The position numbers and the translations under genes were made by a program. 64,000 nt of DNA, taken from Ascidia mentula. Lineage: Eukaryota > Chordata > Ascidiacea > Phlebobranchia > Ascidiidae. Below the pieces are notes generated by a model. It saw only the letters and a program-made list of their open reading frames with translations, was not told where the DNA came from and did not search any database. Shown piece after piece: positions 23,726 through 35,280 of this stretch. The stretch covers positions 5,647,001-5,711,000 of the forward strand of contig OX387205.1 in the NCBI GenBank assembly GCA_947561715.1, read 5' to 3'. Each line of letters starts with the position of its first letter. Positions within the stretch are counted from its first letter, which is position 1.

Positions 23726-25038
23726 TCATTTCTTTGACGTACGTAACAAAGTTTCAATAGCACCTGTGGCATATTTTGCAGTCAACCAAACCGCCTTTGG
23801 AAGTAAACTTGATTTGTAGACCCGATAACCTGCGTATCCTGTTACAAGTAACCATATGGACATTGCAATAGCGCCGTTGCGCATCATCTTCCGAAGAATT
23901 GGACTTGTCTTCTTCTTTTCTTGAACTATGCCCCCTTTCTTGTTCTTATGCGGAAATGGTTGGTCGGGAACATCAACGCCAAGAAAGTTGCAGAGTGGAG
24001 CCCAACCTTCGGACATCTTAAACACCAGCAGTCTTTCCTTTGGCGCTTTCTATGAAAAGTTGCCTTGTATCGGATATTTTCTTGTTGTTCAAGACGATTT
24101 TATGTTAACTGGCCATAAATCTAAATCTGAAAATAGACCTCCGTCTTCATTTCGTGTTTTAATCAACCCCGTTGCCACTTTATTTAATTGGTCAATTGTT
24201 TATTACTTCCCAACCCATATTAAAGTCACGACAGATTACGGCTTTATTGGATGCTGTATCTACCTCTTGCACATATTTATTGTGTTGATTGTAAAATGCT
24301 CGAAGCAGCTTTTCATGGTGCAGTTGGTAATTGCCAGTCGGCGACAAAACTCCAAAAAATTGTCCTATTAAAAAATACCAAGTGATTTTAACATTGAAAA
24401 CACAAACCACTCATTTACATTGGCACATTATACCTTGAAATCGGGTGTAGTGACGCCTGAGGAACGTGTCAGGGTTTATTGCATTTATAATCCATCCCAA
24501 CCAGCTTCTGTTGCCGGCTTGTATAACTCCTACCAAACTTTCGTACCATTCGTCCTCGTCTCTAATGGTTAAAACTATCTGTAAGCATGAGTTGATAGTT
24601 GTTATTGTTCTGTAATATTGTTTTCTTAGTACTGCTTTCTAAACATCATAGTGTCCGAATGAAAGTTTTATGCAAATCAAACCCGCGATGAAAATCCCAA
24701 AATTTAAAGTTATATTGTGGTAAAAGGTCACTTTTTCAAATGACTACTACAATTTTTATTTACATATATCTGTTGTTTGCGCAAACCTTTGCATCAGGAA
24801 ATGCCTCGGCCAATTCCTCCCAATACAAATACGCCGGGGCGTCAGTAATGGCATCGACACCTTCCAGCATCTTACGTATATCGTCGTCACTTGCCTCACT
24901 CTTAAACACTTTCATCCAGTCATTGTAAAGATAGTAGTAATTTTCAAGGTAATCGTAGGTATTATATCCCAATATGGTGAAGGCATCTGCCATCGTCTTC
25001 GTGCCCGTTTTGCAAAACCCGGCAAGTATGACCTTCAT
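23726..25038 (-). CDS. ST7: Sulfotransfer_4-type, tail-anchored sulfotransferase-like protein
   Basis: Exons 25038-24787, 24578-24434, 24364-24264 and 24049-23726 encode an intact 273-residue protein, the longest of the array. The P-loop is GFCKTGTKT (Tyr-Ser replaced by Phe-Cys). The phosphate-binding strand is LTIRDEDEWYESL. Exon 3 is 101 nt (two codons shorter than most paralogues) and reads HHEKLLRAFYNQHNKYVQE. Exon 4 begins KAPKERLLVFKMSEGWAPLC with PFPHKN, a lysine-rich linker, a hydrophobic segment and GYAGYRVYK; the tail continues about 30 residues and ends TLLRTSKK. It is the 5'-most (promoter-side) member of the array. Confidence 0.85.
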
Positions 25039-25853
25039 CTTTACGTTATCACAAAAACTAAGTCTACCTGAAATAAAATCTCCAATTCACCTTCTCTGAG
25101 TACCAGATATATTAAAAAGATCAACCAAAACTTTAAAAACCTTTGAGTACACAAATATCTAACAAGTTCCTGTAGTTAAACAAATATAAGTTAAATATGT
25201 TTGACTTTACATGTTAGTTGAAGTTTAAGAGTCTGCATCTAACATATCTGAGTCAAAAATGTATATCTGGTACCGAACTACTACACTAAATATGAAGAAA
25301 CAACTTTGAAACATTACTAATCCTGTGTCAAGCAATCCATGGCAAATTGATAAATTCCTGTTAATTATAATTTTTTTGTCAACGGGCAAACAGTATTCTT
25401 TTTTGACCTTGTATAGGCCTACCCTATACCTGTAACATTGTATGGCAAACATGGAAACTTATTTTATTGCTTGTTTTAGTGGCCCATAATCTACAGTAAT
25501 CATCCACATCCAAAGGCTGTTAAGAATCAGAAACATATTCTTTGAACTATTGCAATGTTTTACCAACAAATTGTGCCGCCCTGACGCCTGGGATTTTTTC
25601 CAAACCGCATATTGACGCCTGACACACAATACCTGTTCCTGATCACCTTCATTCATCCTGCCAACTAGCTTGAATCTTTGGGTGATCTACCTTCTTGGAC
25701 AAATTTATGGGCATCGACCTGGATGTTTACATAGACGTGTATGAGCAACATAAGACTATTACACGTGCGTATCAGTCTTTATATGTCTTCGAACTTAACT
25801 CGCGGTCCAAACCAGGAAAACATCATTCGCGGTCAATGTTGCTGTATAGCGAT
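25039..25853. other. Upstream flank of ST7, no gene recognised
   Basis: Presumed promoter side of the array. I see no strong TATA or initiator arrangement and no recognisable open frame; small frames on both strands look random. Confidence 0.3.
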
Positions 25854-26975
25854 GTCACGTCCAACGTGACCAATAAAGTGTTGGAGTGAAGGTTTTTAAT
25901 GGTTGACAAGTGCTTAATGAAATCCGTTGGGTCTTGAATGTGGCTTTGCTGATTGAGCGTGTGGCTTCAAAATTCTTTCGACGTATCCGGATATTCCCTC
26001 CGTAAGCGTTCCCAAGCCGCTTATAATTGGGAGTCCTGGATTGTTGGGTTTGTACACCTTGGGTAGTAAGAAAAATACGCATGGTGTCGGATCTTTAGGA
26101 ACTAGAGACGCAATCTCGTTTCTCACAACTTTCGGAAACGATTTAACCAAGTTCATCAGTTCCTTTCTGCACTCAGTTGGATCCGTTCCAGCTTCTGGTA
26201 ATATTACACGTTATCTAGCTGACGGCGAGCTTTATGTGTGCAAAAACTACAGCGTCCAGAACAACTACAGCGCCTCCCTTATCAGCAGGTTTGATAACAA
26301 GATTTTCACACTTCCTTAGTTGATGGACAGCTTCTGATTCTTACGTCCTTCCGGAGGTGTCCGCTCACTATAGCGAGGCTTTAGAGTTCACCTTGCCCTT
26401 GTAGCTTTCCTGTGTGTTGGTTTCCTTGCCATGGAAATATTCTGCCAAGCGCATTCGGCGAAAGAACGCCTCTACATATGCGCATACTTCAATTCTGTCT
26501 AACGTTGCCGATGGACAAAAGTTGAGGCCTCTTCGCAGAAGCTATGTTTGACCACTGCTTAGGTTCTGCCCAGATAAGTTGATTATGTTCGTATCCCCTT
26601 GTTTGTTGATATGTGAACTAGGGTGCGCCTCCTCTCGCAAGTAGTGTAATTTGCGATTCTTATTGTTAATTAGTTTCTGCAGAGTGGTGTTGTATTGGGT
26701 TCTGGCCCAATCAACAGTTTCCGCGTTCTCGCCACCTTCAACACGAATGTTCTCAGTTAATTTATTCTGCTTGCTGTACATTATTCTCATCAGGTGGTTA
26801 CGCAGTTTTACTGATGCCTTTTGGCACAAACGATGCGACAGCTTGGTTTTGAAAGTGTGTTTCGGCGGATTTTTCAATCTGAGGCCCTTCGGTATCAAAT
26901 TCTCCTGTTTACATTTGGCGGGAAAATATATGTTCGACCTTACTTGCGCAAGTTCCTGTATCAAATGGGCAAAGT
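25854..26975 (-). mobile_element. Penelope-like element fragment (N-terminal and early RT part)
   Basis: On the minus strand a segment at 26542-26964 (PKHTFKTKLSHRL...) is followed by ENLVIKPADKGGAVVV (about 26270-26310), the hallmark entry motif of Penelope-like reverse transcriptases. Then comes FFLLPKVYKPNNPGLPIISG (about 26040-26105), matching the RT 'F.LLPK.HKP..PGRPIVS' block. The frames are interrupted by stops and shifts, and the later RT and GIY-YIG parts are missing. Relic. Confidence 0.75.
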
Positions 26976-27049
26976 GCCATTGCTTACGGCTTATCAGTAA
27001 TAGCCTATCGGCAACCCCCTAATCTAAAGAAACTTTTAACTAACTCGAC

Positions 27050-27215
27050 ACAGACTGCAACCAAACAACAGTTGGGAACTCGTACTTGCGAAAGCATCAG
27101 GTGCTCTCTATGCAAATTGGTTAACCCGGCGAACCACATTACCACTAGTAATAAAAGCAACAATTGTGCACCAAAGGGGTCATTCAGTTGCAAATCAACC
27201 GAGTCACCACAAATT
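27050..27215 (+). mobile_element. Short relic of a GIY-YIG-proximal segment, opposite orientation
   Basis: Plus-strand translation reads GTRTCESIRCSLCKLV followed by KGSFSCKSTE. This matches the cysteine-rich linker (R.C...RC..C......SF.C.S.) that precedes the GIY-YIG domain in many Penelope-like and related elements. No endonuclease follows; an R2 copy starts at 27215. Confidence 0.5.
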
Positions 27216-27345
27216 GCAAATTTTACTGTCCTGAAGTCTTGGAAGGGCAAAGTAACGATTGTATTCAGTTGCTTTGAAGTGATGAAAGTCTGTTGCAAAA
27301 ACCTTCATCTCGCTTATTTTTGGTTGCCGATGTTTCATGGTAGTA
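27215..27345. repeat. Dispersed repeat family R2, copy 2
   Basis: Near-identical to 54370-54500 and similar to 12330-12450 (AAAGTAACGATTGTATTCAG, GTGATGAAAGTCTGTTGCAA, CATCTCGCTTATTTTTGGTT). Confidence 0.75.
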
Positions 27346-27354
27346 CATTCCAAC

Positions 27355-27658
27355 AGAGGGGTACCAGTTTGCAGGAAACGTAACTTCCCCGTCAATTGTC
27401 TCGATGATGATAGCGCGATGAGTCTCAATAGCTCAGCACACGGTTTGTATACATTGTTTGCGATTGGTATGCGATGGTTGCTGGAAGCTTGCAGAAAATA
27501 TCATTAAATATAAATATTTGTTGTCAATTGTCTTTTTCTGTCAATTGTCTCGATGATGATAGCGCGATGAGTCTCAATAGCTCAGCACACGGTTTGTATA
27601 CATTGTTTGCGATTGGTATGCGATGGTTGCTGGAAGCTTGCGGAAAGTATCGTTAAAT
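27355..27658. repeat. Dispersed repeat family R3, two tandem units (~149 bp)
   Basis: GTCAATTGTCTCGATGATGA recurs at 27391 and 27540, each followed by TAGCGCGATGAG and GCGATTGGTATGCGATGGTT. R3 also lies at 45700-45800 (reverse), 54520-54815 and 62935-63070, in each case at the outer edge of a CHST duplication unit. It may mark, or have mediated, the duplication breakpoints. Confidence 0.7.
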
Positions 27659-28313
27659 CTTTTATTTTTTTCCTGTGTCCTTATCTTTTTCGCGTTTTCT
27701 CAACGCTTCCACCCGTTGCACGTTGCAAGTTTTTGTGTGTGAAGGGCGTGTTGTGAGGTAGTGGAAAGCCATTTTTATTTTAACCTAATTCTTGCTTAAT
27801 CCGTAAAGATTACATGGTAAGCACTCTTCGCTAAGTTTTGAGAGGTCGTTTGCAAGTGACGTGTTATGATTCGCATATCATTGTAAGGTGGTGTATAAAG
27901 ATTATATAGACTGATTTGTATGTATAAAATGATATTTGTTTGCAAGGGCAATGGAAAAAGCGAAGAAGCAACACGTGCTAATTGTATGTCTCATTCTATC
28001 CGCATCAATGATGCTTTATGAGCTACGTAGCGTACAAAGTATAAACATGATTAAAACGGGAAGGGATATGTCAATTTCGCCCTTGTACAAAACTAAAGGA
28101 ATGCTAACGGAACAAGAGGAAATTGAAGATAGTTTGGAAAAAGACAACAGAGAATTTATGAGACGAATGAAAAATAGAATGGAGGAGAGACGGAAAAGGG
28201 CACATGACACTTGCAAAAAGTTAGGTATAATAAAATTTGTTGTAAACTATAGTCTGCGACTGGTCTGTAACTGTAGTATAACTTTGTTTGATGGAAAAAT
28301 AAATAAATCTTAC

Positions 28314-28880
28314 TGTAGATTCCCAAACCAAAATTTCTTTCTTTTTTGTTACTGTTTTCGTTATGTTTTCTATGTTTGGCACAACTCTCGTTATTATGTG
28401 ACAAAGGCTGCGCAGTAGACGTGCGCGTGCAGACCGCATGGTTATGTTTTTCATTGCTAGTTGTGTTGCCAGTTATTGTAGTACATATAATAATACTCAT
28501 TCTATTTGAATAAGGATGTTAGTTGCAAAACGCGAAATAGTTTGTTGACTGCTTTGCAACAATTGAAAAGTTTACTGGATGTTGTCACTACTGATAATTT
28601 ACGGAATAAGATCGGTCGCAAAACAGTTCGGTAAGTGCGATTGAATTTGCCATAGTGTGAATTTGTTTATATATTGAATGTACAATTGTGTTTCTTTAAC
28701 TAGAAACCGTTCCATTCCTGGCGCGTTGTTGTGCCGGTCGTTCCTGTATCGAATACAAGTGTCTGTTGTGTTTCGCGGGCTCGACTACCTAGAAGATTGG
28801 ATGGGACGCGTTTGGGCTAAAGGCCAAAAAACTGCTGTGTAGCGTGTAGCGCCGCCGATCCGCAGAAAAAGCACGTTACA
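28314..28880 (+). repeat. 5' LTR of BEL/Pao element
   Basis: 567 bp beginning TGTAGATTCC and ending CACGTTACA. Compared with the 3' LTR it shows a G/T change plus one-T length difference near 28445, and single differences near 28461, 28472, 28716 and 28862. Within it, TATATATTGAATG and downstream GT-rich sequence could hold the promoter; not resolved. Confidence 0.9.
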
Positions 28881-28927
28881 TACAAGTTTCGAACTGTCAT
28901 TGTTACAACCGTTTGTGACGTCACAAC

Positions 28928-30451
28928 ATGCCTGTCCTGACAAAGAAGAAGAGAAAACGGCTTGGCTGTGCATTAAACCAGTTACAAGATGATTACCTCG
29001 ATGCTGAGAGGGTGATGCTCAACCGCGAAAAGGAAAAACTGCAAGAAGCGTTGCTTGCCGAAGAAGCAAGCTACACCGAGGTTATGAACCTATGTGAAGA
29101 TATGTCCGATGAGGCCACGATGCCGGGAAGTGTGTCTCGAAAAAGGGATTGTTTTCGAGGCAAGAACGAATTTGACACTCGCGTCAGGCAGTGGCTGCGA
29201 GACATTTCAACACCGGTGCCTGTCTCGGAAGCTAGTAGCCGTTCACCGCCCGCAAGTAGAACGTCGAAACGATGTGAATCCACTATTCACACTGGGAGCG
29301 TAAGATCTTCTAGGAGCTCGACATACAGTATTAAGTTGAAGGAAAGTCGTGTGAAGCTAAACCTTGCTCGATTAGCACGCAAGCAAGATGAAGAAAGAAA
29401 AGAAGAAAGAAAATTGGAGGCTGAAATCGCTGATCGCGAATCTCAACGGAAGTTAGAATTAGCAGAAGCCGAACTGAACGCATGGGAAGAAGCTGCTAGT
29501 GTTTGTTCGTTAAATTACGAACCTCGAAAAGACACAGTGTGTCCCAAGAACCCTGATGAATTAGTGATCGAAGATCATAAGCCAAATGAAAAATAGGTCA
29601 AGGAATTCGAACGTCCTAATCGCCAAAAGGTACCACGTGATAATATTTACTCGCCTCATAACGTACATACCTCTACGACACAGTTTAGACCTCATTATAC
29701 GGAGGTTGGTGAACGTTTTCTGCCAAAACCACAAATAACAAAGTTTGATGGCGACCCTATGGACTATTGGTCATTTGCAAATCGGTACAAAATTCATATT
29801 GCTAGCAGATTGGACTGTGATGATTTAAGACTTACATACTTGCTGCAACATTGCACGCCGAGTGTCAATGAAAAGCTGAGGCACCATACGTCATCCTCAA
29901 ACCCTGCAGTCAGCTACGAACTTGCTTGGAAAGAATTGTACGAACGCTATGGTCAACCACATATCATCGCTCGTTGCTGCGAGAGGAAGTTGCAAGAAAG
30001 TCCGAAGATTGGACGAAACGACCCCGACGGTTTGGAGAAGTTGGCCGTCCTCCTTAAGAGATGCTGCGTATCATTGGAGGAAATCACTGGTATGTCTACC
30101 GTAGATTCCGTCGGTTTTATTGTTGCTATTGCTAGCAAGCTACCTGTGGAGATGCAATGTAAGTGGGTATCTGTATCTGTTGCATTGCAAAGGGAAACGG
30201 GTAGAGTCGCGCGTTTCGTGGATTTTGCAAATTTCGTTGTAAAGCAGAGTGAGGAAGCCAACTCGATATATGGGAAAGGTCTCTTTCCTTCAGGCCCCGA
30301 AAAGAATCAAGGTATCAAACGACAAAGGGCGACGTCATACAACGCCATTGCTACTACTAGTGCACAGAAATCGGTGCAGAACGAACAACAGTCAACACAA
30401 CGAAAGAGACCGTGTCCTTGTTGTGCAAAGCCGCATGACGACAATTTGTGA
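28928..30451 (+). pseudogene. BEL/Pao gag region, interrupted
   Basis: One reading frame from ATG 28928. It opens with a basic, charged, coiled-coil-like stretch, then runs into a TAG at 29594-29596. The same frame then reopens and encodes the gag-like DUF1759 block (KPQITKFDGDPMDYWSFANR, about 29730-29790) up to TGA 30449-30451, near a cysteine/histidine cluster (CPCCAKPHDD). The zinc knuckles continue in a different frame from 30448. The amber codon could be a mutation or a suppression site; the frame change at ~30450 suggests decay. Confidence 0.75.
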
Positions 30452-31272
30452 GAGCGAAAGGTTTGTGTTTCCGATGTCTTGAAGTGGAACACATGGTTGT
30501 CGATTGTAGCAGTAAGACGGTTTGCCATGAGGAAGGTTGTGGAAGTGCATACCATCATGTGCTACTGCACAATCCGGCGAGACCTCGACCGACGGACGCA
30601 TCTTCGGAGGACAAAAATGGAAATGACTCTGCGTCTTTGACGCAGGGTAGTTGCTTGAATACCGTGGGCTGTCATGGTAGCAACTCATTGTCCGCTTGGT
30701 TAGACATTGTTCCTGTTCGAGTCCGCGTCGGGGACAAGGAAATTGAAGCATATGATCTGCTGGACACTGGTTCGGACAAAACCTTCTGTGAGAAACGGCT
30801 GATCAACATGTTGGATGTTGAGGTAGAAGGCGAACCCGTTCGTATGCAGCTCGGGTCGATCAATGGTGCAAAGGAGCTGAACACCGTGAAAATCTCCATG
30901 TCAGTACTGCCCTTGAGGGGAGGAGAGGAGTTCAATTTACCGGAAGTGACGCTACTTGACGAAATCCCTGTCCCGCCTGAGCATGTCCCAAAGTTTGGAA
31001 CACCTGTTCGTCCCAAGCATCTGAAGGGAGTACATTTACCGCAAATCAAAGGTGGGTCTGTCACATTACTTATTGGTACAGACAACTACTTAGTTCATCG
31101 ATGTTTGGAGAGTCGGTTCTCTCCTGATCCGGAGTACCCGGACGCTGTCAAAACGCCTCTAGGTTGGTTGCTAAGAGGTTATGCTCCACAGAAAACCTCC
31201 AGGGGCTGTAGTTTTCTGTTGCAAGGAATTGAACGTTTCAATTCCTTGATAACATCGATGACGTCATCGTGA
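30448..31272 (+). pseudogene. BEL/Pao zinc-knuckle and aspartic protease segment
   Basis: Begins KGLCFRCLEVEHMVVDC, then CHEEGCGSAYHHVLLH (zinc-knuckle type cysteine/histidine spacing), then the protease motif LLDTGSDKTF (DTGS codons at 30762-30773). The frame differs from that of the gag part upstream and of RT downstream, with which it overlaps by a few bases at 31269-31272. Whether these offsets are programmed or mutational cannot be told from one copy. Confidence 0.75.
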
Positions 31273-34200
31273 CCGATGATGGTGAAACTTACCCCATGCG
31301 AAGTGGTGATTTGGGGGATGCCGAATCCTTCCTCCAGTGGCTCCGGAGCAACAGGGAAGCAATGGAGTTTGGATTGAAGTTTTCAGCAGAAGACGTCATT
31401 GCATATGACATCATGGCCAAGCAAGTGGAACACAAAGATGGACATTACCAGTTACCGCTGTTGTGGAGAAATTCGGCAGATGTTCTTCCCAACACTTTGA
31501 AATTAGCACAGAAACGACTGTCTGGTCTTAGGAAGCGTTTGTCACGTGATGCAAGTTTAAGTCAAAAGTATGTTCAGCAGATGCAAATCCTTTTGGAAAA
31601 GGGTTATGCCGAACGGGTACCAGAAGAAGAAATTAGTACTGATGGTCGGAAGTGGTACCTTCCTCACCACCCCGTGGTAAACCCAAAGAAGCCGGATAAG
31701 CTTCGAATCGTTTTTGACTGTGCCGCAAAGTGCGACGGTAACTCTATCAACGATCACTTGATGAAAGGACCAGACTTAATGAACTCGTTAGTTGGAGTGC
31801 TTCTGAGATTCCGCAAAGAAGCCGTGGCTTTGGTTGCGGACATAGAAGCCATGTTCCATCAAGTACGCGTCACGCAGCAGGATCGTGACGCCTTCAGATT
31901 CTTGTGGTGGCCAGGAGGCGACGCACTGAAGGATCCTGTGCCTCACCGAATGACTGTTCATTTATTTGGCGCGAAGTCGTCCCCAAGCTGCGCCACATTC
32001 TGCCTACGTGAAACCGCACGTGAATTTGGGAAGTTTTTTGATCCTCGTGTTGCCGAGGTTGTGAGAAAAAACTTTTATGTGGACGATTGTTTATTATCAA
32101 TCCCCACAGAAACAATGGGAATTAAAATGGTGGAAAATTTGAGAAGTCTACTGTCCATGGGAGGTTTCAGGCTGACAAAATGGTTGTCATCGAGTGATGC
32201 TGTGATGGCCTCTGTTCCTAACGGAGAAAGGTCCAAATCAATCCAGAACATTCCGCTTGGCGGAGAGGTACAGGAACGTGTTCTGGGAATCAGCTGGCGT
32301 CTTCCGGAGGACGAGTTTGGATTTAATGTCGTCCTGCCGGACAAACCGATTACGCGACGTGGAATGCTCTCTGTGACAAACTCCCTGTTTGACCCCCTTG
32401 GACTCGTTGCACCCGTGGTCCTAGAAGCCAGATTGATCTACAGGGACGTGTGTCGACAGAAGATTGGATGGGACGATGTCGTGCCGACCACGGATCAAGC
32501 CAGGTGGCGAAAATGGCGAGAAAGCCTCTGTGACCTTTGTGAGGTAAGAATACCTTGTTTTTATCGAATGACCACCAATGCGTCCAAAGTACAGTTACAT
32601 GTTTTTGCTGACGCTTCGTCAGAAGCACGAGGTTGTGCTTGTTACCTGAGGTCAGTAGATGACCGCTCGAACGTTACGTGCTCTCTGGTGATGGGCAAAT
32701 CACTACTTTCCGGTTCAGGAAGGCAAACCATACCACGACTGGAACTGGAGGCTGCTTTGGATGCAGTAAAAATGTCACGAACAGTGAAGGAGGAACTTGA
32801 TTTAGAAGACTGTCCTTGTCTGTTTTGGACTGACTCATCCATCGTGCTGCAGAGTTTGCACGCCGACAGCAAGAACTTTCCTATATTTTCGCGAAATCGA
32901 ATTACACAGATTTTGAATCACTCGTGTGTCCATGATTGGATGCACGTACCAACCGACGAGAACCCGGCTGATGCAGCGTCTCGCGGTGTTACTGCCAATG
33001 CACTGTGCAGTGGAATGTGGTTAACCGGACCTGAGTTCCTGCGAAAGACACCCGACCAGTGGCCAAATCGATTTACTAAGAAACCAACTACTGCGGAGGT
33101 CTACAAAAGCTTTGACTTGGAAAGAATCAAGGCGGATGTTTTCCTCACAACGCTCGAAGAAAAAGGTACTGATCGTTTGATTGTCTATTTTTCATCACTA
33201 CATCGTTTGAAGTTGGCAACTGCATGGTTGCTCAGGTTTAAACGCTACTTGTACTGTAAAACTAAAAATAAAGAGGTGACCGTGTCACACCCTCCTATAT
33301 CCGTTGACGAATTAAAAATTGCTGAGTCAGAACTCGTCAAGTTTGTGCAGCGTCAGCACTTTGCTGATTGGCTTGCATCGCTACCCACGGGTAAACTGCT
33401 GCCAAAATCTGCGCTATATAGGCTCGACCCTATATTGAAGGACGACATACTTCGTGTTGGCGGCAGACTCGACAACGCGACGTTGAGCTACGAAACAAGG
33501 CATCCGGCGATTCTGCCAAATGATTGTCTTCTAACGGAATTAATTGCCCAAGAAGTGCACGCCCAAGGTGCGGGGCATGCTGGTATCAACTACACATTGA
33601 GTTTGTTGTGCCAGCGTTACTGGATAGTGAACGCCCGAGCGACTGTTCGTCGGGTTATACGCCATTGCTTGTTTTGCCGACGAAGAAATGCCAAGCCAGG
33701 ACAGCAGCTGATGGCTGACCTGCCTCCGTCCAGATTGCAGGTTGACGAACCACCATTCTCACACGTCGGTGTGGACTATTTTGGACCTTTGCTGATCAGA
33801 CAACGCAGATGCGAAATAAAAAGGTACGGATGTCTGTTTACGTGTATGACGACACGTGCTGTTCATTTAGAAGTTGCTGCCGACCTAACTACAGACGCCT
33901 TTTTGAATGTCTTGAGGCGATTTCTCGCACGACGTGGTCCAATATCACACATTTACTCGGATAACGGAACCAATTTCGTCGGTGCTAACCGCGTTATGAA
34001 GGAAGACGTGGAAAAATGGAACCACAATTAGATCTGTGACTACTTGCGCCAGCGGAAGGTGAAGTGGTCGTTCAACCCACCAGGAGCAAGCCACATGGGT
34101 GGAGTGTGGGAACGGATGATCAGAACCGTCCGAAGAATTATGATGGCGATTTATCCTGAGGGAAAACTAGACGATGACGCCCTACACACGTTGCTGTTGG

Positions 34201-34667
34201 AGGTGGAGAACATCATAAATTCACGACCTCTAACTGAAGTTTCCCTGGAGGTTGGTGAAGACATGCCCTTGACGCCAAGCCACCTATTAAGAATTAACCC
34301 ATCGGTGGGATTGCCGCCGACGATGACCTACCCGAGCGATTGCTACGCCAGACGCCGATACCGCCTGGTTCAGCATGTTGCCGATGAGTTTTGGCAACGA
34401 TGGCTGAGGGAGTACCCCCGGACAATCATCTCCAGACAAAAATGGCACACCAGGAGAAGTAATTTTTCCAAAGGTGATATTGTGCTACTCGCCGATGATT
34501 CTGCTCCACGATGTCGATGGCCTCTTGGAAAAGTCACCGAACTATTCCATGATAAACACCAGGTGGTGAGGAGCGTTGCAGTGAAGACGGCCGGCGGTTT
34601 CCTCAGGAGACCCATCACTAAACTCTGCGTGGTGATCCCCGCGCAGGAGAATGAGACTGAGTTGTGA
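31269..34667 (+). pseudogene. BEL/Pao reverse transcriptase, RNase H and integrase region, one TAG
   Basis: Open for 920 codons to TAG 34029-34031, then open in the same frame to 34667. Visible landmarks: RIVFDCAAK (RT), FYVDDCLLS (catalytic YVDD, codons ~32076-32087), FADASSEARG (RNase H-like, ~32607), the GHAGINYTLS...RRYW-type integrase zinc region (~33570-33680), VDYFGPL and YSDNGTNFVG (integrase acidic residues), and HMGGVWERMIRTVR after the stop. The TAG falls in the integrase core, between the second aspartate and the region of the catalytic glutamate. Confidence 0.88.
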
Positions 34668-34712
34668 ATCTTTGTTCGCTGTAAAAATTGGTTTCCCAAT
34701 TTGGGGGGAGGA

Positions 34713-35280
34713 TGTAGATTCCCAAACCAAAATTTCTTTCTTTTTTGTTACTGTTTTCGTTATGTTTTCTATGTTTGGCACAACTCTCGTTATTATGTGA
34801 CAAAGGCTGCGCAGTAGACGTGCGCGTGCAGACCGCATGGTTATTTTTTTTCATTGCTAGTTGAGTTGCCAGTGATTGTAGTACATATAATAATACTCAT
34901 TCTATTTGAATAAGGATGTTAGTTGCAAAACGCGAAATAGTTTGTTGACTGCTTTGCAACAATTGAAAAGTTTACTGGATGTTGTCACTACTGATAATTT
35001 ACGGAATAAGATCGGTCGCAAAACAGTTCGGTAAGTGCGATTGAATTTGCCATAGTGTGAATTTGTTTATATATTGAATGTACAATTGTGTTTCTTTAAC
35101 TAGAAACCGTTCCATTACTGGCGCGTTGTTGTGCCGGTCGTTCCTGTATCGAATACAAGTGTCTGTTGTGTTTCGCGGGCTCGACTACCTAGAAGATTGG
35201 ATGGGACGCGTTTGGGCTAAAGGCCAAAAAACTGCTGTGTAGCGTGTAGCGCCGCCGATCCACAGAAAAAGCACGTTACA
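34713..35280 (+). repeat. 3' LTR of BEL/Pao element
   Basis: 568 bp, TGTAGATTCC to CACGTTACA, directly after the purine tract and followed by the second CTTAC target-site copy. Short open frames over its start on the minus strand are shadows. Confidence 0.9.

Larger units (their letters stand above)
28314..35280 (+). mobile_element. BEL/Pao LTR retrotransposon, near-complete, in CHST copy A intron 1
   Basis: A 6,967-bp element with TG...CA LTRs (28314-28880 and 34713-35280), a polypurine tract just before the 3' LTR (GGGGGGAGGA, ~34703-34712), and a 5-bp target duplication CTTAC (28309-28313 and 35281-35285). The LTRs differ at about six positions (five substitutions and one indel by my count), so the insertion is recent relative to its host duplication. 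The internal part has gag (DUF1759-like), zinc knuckles, protease, RT, RNase H and integrase in BEL/Pao order. The coding region is interrupted by two in-frame TAG codons and two frame changes, so the copy is probably not autonomous. Confidence 0.92.

Noticed and set aside
27936..27950. N-terminal extension of CHST (FARA) from an upstream in-frame TTG, also present in copies B and C
   Set aside because: Eukaryotic start should be ATG; the ATG 15 nt downstream gives a normal short basic cytosolic tail before the anchor.
29071..29283. Minus-strand and alternate frames within the BEL/Pao gag and pol regions
   Set aside because: Shadows of the plus-strand element frames, with no domains.
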